From Acanthosoma haemorrhoidale (taxonomy: Eukaryota; Arthropoda; Insecta; Hemiptera; Acanthosomatidae): a stretch of 64,000 bases of DNA. The notes below the pieces were generated by a model, which worked only from the letters and a program-made list of their open reading frames with translations, searched no databases and was not told the origin of the DNA. Shown here piece after piece: positions 46,654 through 58,804 of the stretch. A program made the position numbers and the translations under genes. The stretch lies in assembly GCA_930367205.1 (NCBI GenBank), contig OV884013.1:113603475-113667474 (forward strand), written 5' to 3'. How positions within the stretch are numbered: position 1 is the first letter of the stretch; each line of letters begins with the position of its first letter.

Positions 46654-48209
46654 TAAATAGTCGAGTGTGATGAAGGATCTCGGCATCGCGATTAACAATA
46701 TGAAATTCGTGTATGTTTCATCAAGCTATTATTTATATTTGTCCATGGTAGATTGATTTGACACTCCCATGATGGTCACAATGACGGGCCCTTAATTAAT
46801 TCATTATAAATATTGTGTACCAAATCGAGTATGATATCGAATAAATGATCTCAGCGCCGAGTTAATGGCAATACCTCATTGGTGTATATTATTGTTGCAA
46901 TATCTTCTGTCTATGAAATCGACATAACACAAAGCGGCCTTCGACAACAAAGCAATGTTTTTAAAATCTTTAGAGTCTACAAAATTGTTCATGGAACAAT
47001 ATAAATCTTCCGTTCAGACGATGATTGCACCAAGTGATGAACACTCAGCTGATGTCGTGTGATGTAACTTGAAAACAGGCAGGTATTTTTATCGTACTAG
47101 ACTCAGCTGAGGAATCCAAGATTATCAGAGTTGATAAATGGTAGTGTTTTCTCGGCCTAGAATCATACTTTCGAAATATCATCGGGCCTCAGTAAGAAAA
47201 AAAAAAATAAAGCTCGAAGCAATACGTTATTTGATTAACACCTAAAGTAGTTTCGAACCCCGCCTCAATTTATATCAGATAAGCTTTACTAATATCGACT
47301 TAAAGCCCCAGGAAACCGTCCTCCCCTGACAGCCGCTCTCGCATATAAAATATCCTCCAGGATCAGGACAAGTTATTCTGTTTTTTGTTTTTTTTTGCTC
47401 CCGATACATCCTTCAGGATAGGCGAGAACGTCCAGGATACCGGGACGTTGAAGGAACGGGGATTATTCCCTTCAGATCGGTGAATAAATCGGGGAGAATT
47501 CATTTAAATCGCCCTATTGACCTTTCTGATTCCGCCAGTCGTTCTGCAGGACGAATGTGAATGCAGCTTGTTGTGGCTAATTTATAACTTGATGCAGATT
47601 TGCAGATAAAATGGATGTCACTTTGACGAGGGCTCATGTCAATCAGGGATTTATAAGGCTTATCATAAAAAAAAAAAAATACATAATAACGACAATTAAA
47701 TGTCAGTAGTCTACTACTTAGGCCCCTCATATTTTCACGAGATGATGATTAAGTATTTATAAATCTACTAAAAAAACATGGCTTAACACCTCATGACTTG
47801 CTGTAGTTTATAGGAAATGAAAATGAAATAACACTTTGTTATGTGTTATTGTCCTCTATAACATATACAAATAATAACATAATACAATAAAAAAAATACT
47901 AGCTTAAATCTAAATAAAATTTAAATTCCACTTACAAACTTATTACACTTAAATTTAGCTAATAGATCATAAAGGGCCTATCCCCGAAGAGAAGATTATG
48001 ATTGCGATCCAAGGTATCCACAGTTCCATGACCAGGGAAGGTCATACATAACTACGGCACCAAAAAGTCATAAGTTACTAATGCGAAAAAAAAATCTAAA
48101 AAACGTTTGATATTTATTGAGTTGTATTTAGTAATTATGCAAACGTTGGAACCTCTGACTGTAAACTTTTGATCGTTAATATATCTTCCATAACAGAACG
48201 ATCGATTTG
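46654..48209. other. AT-rich non-coding DNA
   Basis: No supported feature. A12 tract at about 47669 and T-run near 47390. Confidence 0.4.
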
Positions 48210-49215
48210 ATGTAGGCCACAGACATACTACATGTGTAGTAAGTACGTATGTAGGCCATAGGTGTGGCCATATGCAGTAAGCACATATGTGTGACATAGG
48301 TATGGCCATATGCAGTAAGTACTATGTAGACCACAGGCATGGCCATATGTAGTAAGTACGTATGTAGGCCATAGGTGTGGCCATATGTAGTAAGTACGTA
48401 TGTAGGCCATAGGTGTGGCCATATGCAGTAAGCACATATGTGTGACATAGGTATGGCCATATGCAGTAAGTACTATGTAGGCCACAGGCATGGCCATATG
48501 TAGTAAGTACGTATGTAGGCCATAGGTGTGGACATATGTAGTAAGTACGTATGTAGGCCACAGGTATGGCCATATGCAGTAAGCACATAAGTGTTTGACA
48601 TGTATGGCCATATGTAGTAAGGACGTATGTAGGCCACAGGTATGGCCATATGTAGTAAGTACTATGTAGGCCCACAGGCATGGTCATATGTAGTAAGTAC
48701 GTATGTAGGTCATAGGTGTGGCCATATGCAGTAAGCACATAAGTGTTCCACATGTATGGCCATATGTAGTAAGTACGTATGTAGGCCACAGGTATGGCCA
48801 TATGTAGTAAGTACTATGTAGGCCCACAGGCATGGTCATATGTAGTAAGTACGTATGTAGGTCATAGGTGTGGCCATATGCAGTAAGCACATAGGTGTTC
48901 CATAGGTGTGGTCATATGTAGTAAGTACTATGTAGGCCATAGGTGTGGCCATATGCAGTAAGCACATAGGTGTTCCATAGGTGTGGCCATATGTAGTAAG
49001 CCCATAGGTGTTCCATAGGTGTGGCCATATGTTGTAATGACTATGTAGGCCACAGGCATGGCCATATGTAGTAAGCACATAGGTGTGGCCATATGTAGTA
49101 AGCCCATAGGTGTTCCATAGGTGTGGCCATATGTTGTAATGACTATGTAGGCCACAGGCATGGCCATATGTAGTAAGCACATAGGTGTGGCCATATGTAG
49201 TAAGTACGTATGTAG
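48210..49215. repeat. 37/38-bp minisatellite with higher-order structure
   Basis: The basic unit is like GGCCATATGTAGTAAGTACG plus TATGTAGGCCATAGGTGT, about 37-38 bp, roughly 26-27 copies. Variants (CAGTAAGCACATA, GTACTATGTAGGCC, TGTTCCATAGG) recur at 151-152 bp (four units) in the left and middle part and at about 102 bp near the right end, so blocks were amplified. All three minus-strand frames stay open for long stretches (up to 159 codons) because the units lack stops on that strand. I consider these frames artefacts. Confidence 0.96.
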
Positions 49216-51484
49216 ACCAATCTGTTGCTTTGGATACTTAACATTTGTTTCTATTCTTATTTCTACTTATATTACAGAATATTTTTTTTTTTTTAGAGCT
49301 ATTTGAGATTCAATGTTGTGGTTGAGTAGAAATTAATGACGGCGAGTATCCCGACCCTAAAGCAGACCTAGAGACTGAGCACTTGAGGGTCGGAATGACA
49401 ATAAAATGGACATTGGTAAAGTAAGGTAGTCAAGTGAAACTGGTCAAAAGCGACATAATGGATTTAGTAAATGAATGCCCACCGATAACAGATCCAGTTG
49501 TTGGGGTCAGTGAAACGGGTGGACACGGAATCCCTCCTCGCTCCCTATCTCCAATCCGCCTTTATCTCCCTTCTTCCCGCTCTTAACCTTTTTTTCTTTT
49601 TTTATTCCTTCTCTCTCTCACACATATTTTCGGTTTTATCATTCTTCAGAGTCCTTTTATTTCCACGCTCCTCTATTAACTCCTATGTTTATTGGCCTAC
49701 TTGTTTCTCGTTAAGTCTCTGCCCTGTCTTCCCCGGCTCCCTCTCATTTCAGGGCATTCCTACACTGAGAACAAGGACCTTGGAATCGTTTCATTGAGTC
49801 CGGTCTAACATCGTCCCTAGTCCCTAGGGATAATTCCGACAGTTGTATAATCTCTTCGTCGAATAAACCTACAGTTCAAAAGATATACTACAGTTTTGAT
49901 CCTTATTCTTTAAATATATTGTATTATAAAGCGTTGATGATTCTTCTATTCGTGGTATGTTTTATAATTATTTACTTGGCTATGACTCTGAAAAATCTGG
50001 TTGTATTGTATTATTTTTTTTCAGTATGTTCGTGATCATTTAAAGATATTAGAGATTGACTAGGTTAAGGGGTTTCAAGGATGACCCGGACGGGAGTAGA
50101 TAAGGATTCATTATACTGCAATGTCTATATACACCTCAAGACGAGGTAGGGAAGAATGTCACCCGAGTGGGTAGGTGGTGCTGAAATAGTTGAGATGGTA
50201 AGCGCTAGGTTTTCTTAATCGGGCCCGCTACTCCGTTATTTAACAATTTACTCATTTACCATCACGAGGCTAAGCAGAGAAACCAGGGTCTCTCTCCACA
50301 GCTATAAGCTCGGGATGTTTACATCAATAATTTATTTTTATCAATTTTTCTGGGGGGTTTTTTCTCGATCTAATTCCCTTCTATAAAATGAAGCAGCTCA
50401 CATTATGATCACAGTTCCTTCATCAATTAGTACTATACTCCTTTCCTTCGGCTTTGCAATGAAGTGAAAAATCGAAACTACCTATTTCTCACTCACCTTT
50501 CAAATATTTATAAATTCTGATATGAAATTGACCGATATACTTCTTATGTGATATCACAATCAGCGATAAGATATTTTCTATTTACTGAAGACGTTAAGTA
50601 CCCGATAGTCTTATCGTCAGTTCTTCACTACATATCGCTCACCTGTAATTATAAGTCGCCTCTTAAGTAAAGCTATTCTTTCTAAAACGGTAATATAAAA
50701 AATAAAACTTCTCATAAATCCATTGAGGCCTATTTCGGAACATCGCTTATTCACCAAGGTTGACTACGTAGTTGGTAGTTTCAACTGAATAAGATACTAT
50801 AAAGAGCAAAGCTCACTCATTTCTCCTCACGAGGCTGAGTTGGATACGCCCCTCCTAATAAGACCAGTTGTGATTTGTTAGCCCTTCTGAAACTATTTCT
50901 GTGCAGTTTGTTCAGTCGATCAATAAACATCCATTTCAAGGGTACAAAACCCGTTTTTGTTTTTGTGGACATTTTTGGCACCGACTCCAGACACCCGAAC
51001 CATCAGAGGCTCCAGATACCTCTTCTAACAGGCTGTCGTCCGTGTACGTATGTATGCGAAGACACCTCCGAATACCTCCTCGTAGCAGGTGATGATACCA
51101 ACGTTGGGCCAGCATGCTTAAGCCAATGCTCACACCTATGTTGGCAGCCAACCGTACCCCTTGTCCTCGCTTGCCTGCCAGCCAGAAGTCATCACGTATG
51201 CAGACCTGCTTCTCTCGAAGACTTCTTTGTCATTAGGGTCCATGCCAGGCTGCAGTCTTCAATATTCATGATCTCCAGGCGGGGAGACCGTCCGTGGTCG
51301 CGCAATTATAATGCCATCGGGGTATTTGCCCACCGACACACGCGCTCTGTATTTCATAACGCCTAAATACATATTCATAATTAATTATACTTCTTTAAGA
51401 ATATTAATCCCAAGTGCCTGATTCTTTCTGGGAACTTATCAACGTTTCAATCCACGAAAAAATTCTACGATATTTGTTTTATTA
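49216..51484. other. Non-coding; unrecognised 163-codon frame at 50875-51366
   Basis: A pyrimidine-rich stretch at 49550-49760 gives a 99-codon low-complexity frame that I do not accept as a gene. At 50875-51366 (+) a GC-richer block is open for 163 codons. The N-terminus is hydrophobic (MLALLKLFLCSLF), then Cys-rich and His-rich parts follow, with no domain I recognise. There is no repeat relationship and no codon-level support, so a chance frame in a GC-rich island is the simplest reading. Confidence 0.3.
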
Positions 51485-51798
51485 ATATTATGGTATTAAA
51501 TTGTGAGAAGCATAGATACATCTTGGTTTGCAAATTAGTCACTATTTCATTAAAATTTCCATTCAAAATCATATAATACTTAAAATCACAATAAATACTA
51601 TTTTAACTGTAAATAGTAAATTTTAATTTTCGAAATTATCGATTAATTTCTATAAATCTATCCTTCACCAGAAGGTTTAAACCATTGAAAAAGTTTGTGT
51701 TTTCTATAAAATTATGAGCAAACACTTTTATTTAATTTACTCAATAATTAAGGTTCAGTGAACAGCCAGCAAATATTCCAAAGAAAATAATAGTCACT
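51485..51798 (+). repeat. Repeat D, copy 1
   Basis: ATTAGTCACTATTTCATT, AGGTTTAAACCATTGAAAAA, GTTTGTGTTTTCTATA, AACAGCCAGCAAATATT and GAAAATAATAGTCAC recur in the same order and orientation at 55535-55853, with indels and substitutions. Orientation is arbitrary; no coding content. Confidence 0.8.
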
Positions 51799-52256
51799 TT
51801 GTCACTTTCATTTGTTTAAATATTTTACGAAAATTGACATTTATTTTGTTTTAGCCTCTGCCCCATTGAGGGTTTACAATGAGAGTGGTTAGCTCAAGAA
51901 AAGGTAGAAACAAGTGCCACGCCCGTAGCCAAGTCTTTCTGAAGTATCTTATTGCGCACTTAAATACATCAGTGAAATGTGATTAGATAATAGAAAAGGC
52001 AGTGAACAAATTGAAGTGTATTTGACCTATGTTGGGTTTGTTCCTTATATACATAACATACAGCTGATATATATTTCAGCGGATAAACAGTCTGAACATG
52101 TCTGATTATATGACAAACGTCCCCGGCTGATCTTCGAGGAGAGAAAATACTTGGATACCGTATGACTTATTTTTGGGTTTTAGCTTTACCTGTATGATTG
52201 TTGAGAAATAAATCAATCAAGTTAACCAATTCAAGAAGGATATGATGGGAAATAAA
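51799..52256. other. Non-coding spacer
   Basis: Nothing recognised. Confidence 0.35.
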
Positions 52257-52995
52257 GTAAAAATTGAGCGTTCACGATAGAACAACGTGTCTTTATTGTT
52301 GAACATTATCTCAAAAATAATGAAAGTTTGGTGGCCGCAATTCGATACAAAATATGGTCGGAATAGTTGTTTGACTTCATCAACTGTGAAGAGATTAATT
52401 AAAAAAAAAAATTAGGGAGAATGGATCAGTTGGAGACACTAAACACACTGTTCGTCGAAAAACAAGACGTTCAAATGTCAATATCGATGCAGTGCGTGAG
52501 AGTGTTGTTGAAAATCCAGGAACATCAATTCGGCGTCGTAGACATAGTTCTTTGTGCCGAAATTAGATGATATTAAGGTGCCACATGCCATACAGCCCAT
52601 GAAACAATTCAAATACTGCATGAGACATTTCCAGGTCGTGTACTCTCTCGTTTCGGTTATCAGAATTGCCCCCCTAGATCGTGTGATTTAACACCTTTAG
52701 ATTTCATTTTATGGGGTTATTTGAAGTCAAAGGTGTATGTCAACAATCCCACATCCACTCGTACATTAAAAGAGGAAATTCAACCACATTTATGCCAAAT
52801 GGTCATGGAAAATTTCGACAAAAGAGTGCGTATGTGCCAGCAAAGTCGTGGAGGCCATTTGCCCCAACATTTGTGTTAGTCCATAAATAACCCTATCCTA
52901 TTTACTTTATAATTCAATAAAAAAATAACAACAAAAATACTAAAAACTGTGTTTTCTATTTAAATCAAATCTTGCGTTAATTCTGGGACACCCTT
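52257..52995 (+). mobile_element. DD37E-type element, internally deleted copy 2
   Basis: Starts in the codons of the transposase N-terminus (EQRVFIVEHYLKNNESLVAA after a damaged start) without its left terminus. It passes SSTVKRLI, the RETGSVGDTKHT-like region and AVRESVVENPGTSIRRRRHS, reaches the shared junction CTTTGTGCCGAAATTAGATG at 52550-52569, then gives HTAHETIQILHETFPGRV and CDLTPLDFILWGYLKSKVYV. A further ~30-bp loss removes the NMWFQxDGA codons. The right end GGGACACCCTT is followed by TA (52996-52997). Confidence 0.88.
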
Positions 52996-53950
52996 TACTT
53001 GGGTGGAGAAGGCCGAGGAGAAAATGAGATTTTCCAGAAAGTGCTATGAGTATAGTTCGTTTTCTTTTACCTCCACACCATCTCCTACTTCTTCTAGTTT
53101 CTTTCGCACTGGAGCCTACTGCCGTTACTCTTGTACCAGAGGATCTTCTGGTCTGGATCCATTATGCATCAGCGGAGGACCCTAGCCGGCCCTAATTCGG
53201 ACGTTTGCATGTATCTCCCGCGGACTGGCACAAAGCAGAAGATACCCTCCGGAGATAGCCCAGAAGGATGCAGAGAAGAAGAAGTAGAAGAAGGCTGAAG
53301 ACGAAACGGTTCGCAGGAATTAATTCCGACGGCGCCTGCTCAGAGATTCGCCAGGAGTCCCAAGATCCCTCATACATATTGATGGCCCGTATCCTGGACG
53401 ACGGCCAGTGTTGCATGGCCCGCTGCAATACTCCCGCTCCTCTTGGAGTAAACAATATAATAAAATTCTCCGAGGAACAGCAAAAAAAAAAAAATCAACT
53501 TTGTTTACTTTTTATTGTAAGCGACCATTTTGCGCCTTTGGTGTCGCCTCTGCTCACAATGGAGAAAGCGTGGGGCACGTGTGAGTGAGTCACTTGCTGA
53601 CTTTATTAGTGTTTGCGACACTTACACGAGTATACCTTGGAATAATAAGTTATCATGCTCATACCTTTAGTCAGCCCTACTGCACAGAGGTGAATCAACA
53701 CTTGGAAGTTTATTAATCAATAAATCATTTACGGGTAACAGGCACCAGATCCCACCATTGCACTCGAAGCAAGGATCTTAACATTGCCCGTGCAGACCAC
53801 TAATTGACAGGGTTGGTTGCATCGAAGCCCTTAAGGTGCAGGTATATCATCGAACAGTACAATATTCAAAGTTGAGCTAAGTCCTTGAACAATAAATAAA
53901 TGAAAAATCATTAATATACTATAATATAAAACAAAGAAGCGCTTTATTTA
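52996..53950. other. GC-richer block about 53000-53600, unrecognised
   Basis: Frames of 60 and 106 codons (+) and 87 codons (-) overlap on both strands. None has a known domain. The 106-codon frame is basic at its start (RRRSRRRLKTKR) and crosses an A-run at 53481. I would not call a gene. Confidence 0.3.
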
Positions 53951-55205
53951 AATTAAATTATACGCAAAAGATATTTATTACAAAGAGAGATGTACAATAG
54001 AAATAACAAATACTAATTTTAAATATTTACCAACTCCTGGCTCACATTTGGCCCAGACATCAGAGTGTTTTTGACCGTAGCACTAAAATAATTAAACTAT
54101 AAACACGGAAAAGAACAATCTATACTAAATATTATTAATGTTTGTAGACTGAAACAAACCGACTATAAACCAGTAAATTAGAGTGGATCAAGTTTCCTTT
54201 TATAAATTATATACACAATATACATAACCTATATAAAATATAAAATTCTATAATAAATATTTATAATATGATATGTACAACGCATAAAACTAAACACTTA
54301 ATAACACTTCCTTTTAACTGCACTCCTAAAATCACACACCGTGTGCTCTTAACATTAAAGCCGTTTCTTGTTCTGTGTTAATAATTGCTCAATGAAATCG
54401 GTTGGTGAGTTAGTCGATCAGCTTGTCTAGTTGTGATTTGGTTTCATTTGATGAAATTTACATTATTATTCTTGGTTAGCGATAGAATAATGCTGAGTGA
54501 TAAAATAAAACCAATGGTTGAACCCTCTATTTATGTAATGTAGAAAAAGAAGTCTTCTGGGTTTTTTTTTCAGTAAATAATTTTAAGACGCAAAAATAAT
54601 TTATAATTGTAACTGTATTGCATTAGAGATAGATAAATTTCTCATCGAAATTCTGAATGATATTCCTCTACTTCCGCGATTGACGCTCGTCCTTCTTCAA
54701 GTGTATTTCATCAAATGAAACCAAATCACAACTTGATAAGCCGATCGACTAACCCACAAACCTGCATTGAGTAATTATTAACACAGAACAAGAAACGGCT
54801 TTAATGTTAAGAGCACACGGTGTGTGATGGATTTTAGGAGTGGAGTTAAAAGGAAGTGTTATTAAGTGTTTAGTTTTATGCGTTGTACATATGATATTAT
54901 AAATATTTATTATAGAATTTTAATAGGTTATGTATATTGTGTATATAATTTATAAAAGGAAAGTTGATCCACTCTAATTTACTGGTTTATAGTCGGTTTG
55001 TTTCAGTCTACAAACATTAATAATATTTAGTATAGATTTGTTCTTTTCCGTGTTTATAGTTTAATTATTTTAGTGCTACGGTCAAAAACACTCTGATGTC
55101 TGGGACAAATGTGAGCCAGGAGTTGGTAAATATTTTAAATTAGTATTTGTTATTTCTATTGTACATCTTTCTATGTAATAAATATCTTCTGCGTATAATT
55201 TAATT
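53951..55205. repeat. Long perfect-like inverted repeat, about 500-bp arms
   Basis: The left arm 53951-54459 is complementary to 54704-55205 along its whole length, with a 244-bp loop. Matching landmarks: AATTAAATTATACGCA / TGCGTATAATTTAATT, GGCTCACATTTG / CAAATGTGAGCC, CACACCGTGTGCTCTTAAC / GTTAAGAGCACACGGTGTG, TTTCATTTGATGAAAT / ATTTCATCAAATGAAA. I see a few substitutions and small indels only (for example about 8 bp extra in the left arm near 54235). The loop is AT-rich and non-coding. No transposase. It could be a foldback transposon or a host hairpin-RNA locus. Confidence 0.93.
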
Positions 55206-55534
55206 CTCCAACCCCCGGGATCGTTCCTTGACCAAGTTATATCCTGGAAAGACAAAATTTCCCAAATCATATGTTCTCATACCATCTGCATATCCTCTTT
55301 CTAACCCATGGTTTCTTCTCATATCTTCCACCATTTTGACGGTGCGGTGGATGGCGACCTCTCTCAGGTTCTCGAGGCTCGAAAACTGTTGCTAACTAGT
55401 CCTAGTTGGTATGTTCCTGTATGCCAATTGAGCACAATTAATTGTAGAAAGTTTTCCACTTTCATTTTTTTATGTATTTTCTTTCGTTGTTATTATTATT
55501 ATGGTGTTGGTTTCATCATAATCCTCCGTATATT
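55206..55534. other. Spacer
   Basis: Contains a 78-codon plus frame with no recognised content. Confidence 0.3.
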
Positions 55535-55853
55535 ATGGTACTAAATTATGAGAGGCATAGATACACCTTGGTTTGCTAATTAGTCACTATTTCATTCAAA
55601 ATACTTAAAATAACAATAAATACTATTCTAACTGTAAATGGTAAATTTTAATTTAATTTTATCATTTTGATTTTCTAAATTATTGATTAATTTCTATGAA
55701 TATATGCTTCTCATCTTGTGTCGCTTGAAGGTTTAAACCACTGAAAAAGTTTGTGTTTTATAGAAAATTATGAGCGGACAGTTTTATTTAATTTATTTGA
55801 TAATTAAGGTTCAATGAACAGCCAGCAAATATTACAAAGAAAATAATAGTCAC
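55535..55853 (+). repeat. Repeat D, copy 2
   Basis: Direct repeat of 51485-51798 (AGGTTTAAACCACTGAAAAA, GAACAGCCAGCAAATATTAC, AAAATAATAGTCAC). The pair brackets the copy-2 DD37E element and the long inverted repeat. Confidence 0.8.
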
Positions 55854-56123
55854 CTTGAAGCATGATTTTTTTCATGTGGAAATCCATCTGCTACTTTTTC
55901 AATTGAATAATTAATCGATATTTATCAATTAGAACAAATTTAAGAGAAGATATTTGGGAGAGGGATTACTTCTGTTCTCTAATTAAAATATAATCCATAA
56001 TGATATTGTTACTAATCAATAATAGTTTTTTCACTCTCATTTTTTTATATAAATAAAGTACTCATGATAAGGTAATCAAAAGATACATATAAGCATATAA
56101 TACAAGTGTATATATGAAATAGG
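55854..56123. other. AT-rich spacer
   Basis: Nothing recognised. Confidence 0.3.
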
Positions 56124-56186
56124 TGAATTTTTGGCCTAGTCTGAATGTATTTCAGGAAGTCTTTTGTTCGAATCCCGGCTGCGCCA
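56124..56186 (+). other. tRNA-like remnant
   Basis: TTGGCCTAGTCTG resembles box A and TGTTCGAATCCCGGC resembles box B; the end GGCTGCGCCA looks like a tRNA 3' half. The sequence between the boxes is too short and no cloverleaf forms by eye. Likely a tRNA pseudogene or SINE head. Confidence 0.45.
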
Positions 56187-56464
56187 CTATTTGTACACTT
56201 TGATTGGTATATCGATTATAAAGCGATTAGCATCGATGGATAGTTTATATAGCTTTATATAGTTGCTGTCGATAACTAATGTTTATGCATATGTGCTCAA
56301 GATTGATGCATAGTATTGCATGGTGCATGATACAGGAGATGTATTCCTGCCAGAGCGTTAGTCCTTGGGCTTGGCCTTACACTGCCCTTGGCGGTCTCTT
56401 CCGGCTTTCTTCGTCCTAACGCAGCTCCTTGCTCTATCTCTCGCTTCTCCTATATATCCTAATA
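56187..56464. other. Spacer
   Basis: Non-coding, slightly GC-richer at 56330-56450. No recognised feature. Confidence 0.3.
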
Positions 56465-57308
56465 AAGGCTGTGTCAGAATTAACGCGAGATTTGATTTAA
56501 ATAGAAAACACAATTTTTAGTATTTTTGTTGTTATTTTTTTTATTTAATTATAAAGTAAATAGGATAGGCTTATTTATGGAATAACACATCGGGCAAATG
56601 GCCTCCACGACTTTTTGTCGACATTTTCCATGACCATTTGGCATAAATGTAGTTGAATTTCGTTGATGAAGCGTTGAATTTCCTCTTTTAATACACGGGT
56701 GGATGTGGGCTTGTTGGCATTCACCTTTGACTTAAAATAACCCCATAAAAAGAAATCTAAGGGTGTTAAATCACACGATCTAGAGGGCCGATTCTGATCA
56801 CCGAAACGAAAGAGTACACGACCTGGAAATGTCTCATGCAGTATTTGAATTGTTTCATGGGCTGTATGGCATGTGGCACCATCTTGTTGAAACCACATAT
56901 TGGCCACATCAATATCATCTAATTTCGGCACAAAGAACTGTGTTTACGACGCCGAATTGATGTTCCTGGATTTTCAACAACACTCTCACGCACTGCTTCG
57001 ATATTGACATTTGAACGGCTTGTTTTTGGACGGCCAGTGTGTTTAGTGTCTCCAAATAATCCAGTCTCCCTAAATTTTTCAATTAATCTCTTCACAGTTG
57101 ATGAACACAAAACACTATTCCGACTATATTATGTATGAAATTTTCGAACTGCGGCCGCCAAACTTTCATTTTTTTGAGATGATGTTCAACCATAAATACA
57201 CGTTGTTCTATCGTGTAACGCTCCATTTTCACTAACCCTAAACTGTCAGATGACAAATTGTTTTTTTTTAGGGTTTCAGCACTTTACTGCACAAATGGCG
57301 GCACCCTT
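56465..57308 (-). mobile_element. DD37E-type element, internally deleted copy 3 (TA-flanked)
   Basis: TA at 56463-56464 and 57309-57310. The minus strand encodes an N-terminal part with the start codon at 57226 and disrupted early codons. Then SSTVKRLIEKFRETGLFGDT, KHTGRPKTSRSNVNIEAVRE and VVENPGTSIRRRKHSSLCRN end at a stop exactly at the junction (56931-56943). The other frame continues as PKLDDIDVANMWFQQDGATC, HETIQILHETFPGRVLFRFG and LTPLDFFLWGYFKSKV. The left terminus is mutated (AAGGCTGTGTCAGAATTAAC) and the right one has lost about 30 bp inside (AAGGGTG then CCGCCATTTG). The central catalytic part is missing. Confidence 0.9.
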
Positions 57309-58804
57309 TACTACATAGACAGATATTATAGAATATTTATAACTTTGCCATAGAGTCATAATTACAAAAAAATTTCTAACAATAACATTAATAAATAATA
57401 AATGAAATAAAAAATAAATTATTTTCAAATACGCCCATTGAAACTACCCTACTAATAATGTATTTGCAAAACGTACAAGTCTGAAGACTGCAGTGCCGTT
57501 CCTTTATAGGCGTACCTCTTCAGTAATAGTTTTTAGTAATAAAAGATTTCCTCAACTAAAGGATTGCCTTATAAAATTGTATTACTAAAGCATTTACCTG
57601 TGGATTGTTATATGTGATGTTGGCTAATAAACATTTCCAACACTCTTATAGAACGTGGAAATGCTCATGGTAGATTTTAAATTACTTCAAGTTTTTTATA
57701 GTATTATTATAGCACTCGTCGTATAAATCCATCGAGGCGAGCATTTCATTGCTCACAGGTGTCTTCTCGGCCAACAAAGTCCGGTAGATCCCTTTCTTTA
57801 AGAGTAAGATAAATGTTTAAGCTGATCGCAAAGTCTAAATTAGAGAATCTATTTCGATACTACATGAGGCTAAACACATTTCCCTTTTTCAAAATCCGAG
57901 CTGCATTATAACGATGAGACGAAGATAACATTTGAGAAACATTATAACAGATTTGAGTAATGTGCGAAGCCAGACAGAAAACAAATCTTTGACTTAAACT
58001 TGACTTAAGCTTAAACATTTTTTCAACAATCTAACTAAAGGCAAAAGTAATACCCCCCCCCCCCCCATCAAATCTAATATCTCGTTATTTGAGGTTAAAA
58101 TGCTGTGCTTCAGTTGCCAACAAGATGGACATGGCCAGACTTCGAGTCCACAAGTCCTTCCCAAGCTCGACTGTTGACTATTGACTATTGACAGTTCTTC
58201 TACCACTAGAGGTATTGCTTAACGTCAATTGACAGTTTATGTTCATTGAGAAAGTTGATTTTTAAAGGAAATATTTGTTCCAGTTGCCAATAGCAGAATA
58301 TTCTCATGAAATGCATTGGTAGACGATTGGTATCGAGAGACCACGGCACATATTAAAAAGTGTGACAGAAATGAAAGCCAGACACGTTGGTATGTAATGA
58401 ATTACTACAAGTTATATCACAGAATTTAATTAGCCAGTATGCTTCAAAGCTCTTGAAGTAATTACTTTGTCAAACCATGAAGTATGAGATCTAAGGAGGA
58501 AAAGGGAGCATCCAGAGATCTAAGAAATAATCATTAACCTTATTATATTTTATTTATGAAAGCATGACGTTGTCGGTTGGATGAAGGATAAACGATTTGT
58601 CAAGCCACAAGATTGTTTGCTTAATTTTCCTCCAGTTCTTTCCACGATCAAATAATGATTTAAATAATAAAATATTTTATATAAAAAGCTTTAACAGTAA
58701 TAAAAAATATTACGTTTCACCTTAAATGTTAGACTTTAATATAATCTTGTCTATTAATCTGAAGATGGTTTCTAAAAGCTGAAAAGTTTTTTGAGTAAGT
58801 TATA
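57309..58804. other. Non-coding, nothing recognised
   Basis: AT-rich; C14 tract at about 58052-58066. No coding region. Confidence 0.4.

Noticed and set aside
48052..49194. Overlapping frames up to 159 codons across the 48 kb array
   Set aside because: Three overlapping frames of a tandem repeat are all open; no start context, no unique N-terminus, no evidence of selection on one frame.
49498..49797. 99-codon Phe/Ser/Leu-rich frame
   Set aside because: Comes from a pyrimidine-rich low-complexity stretch and has no recognisable domain.
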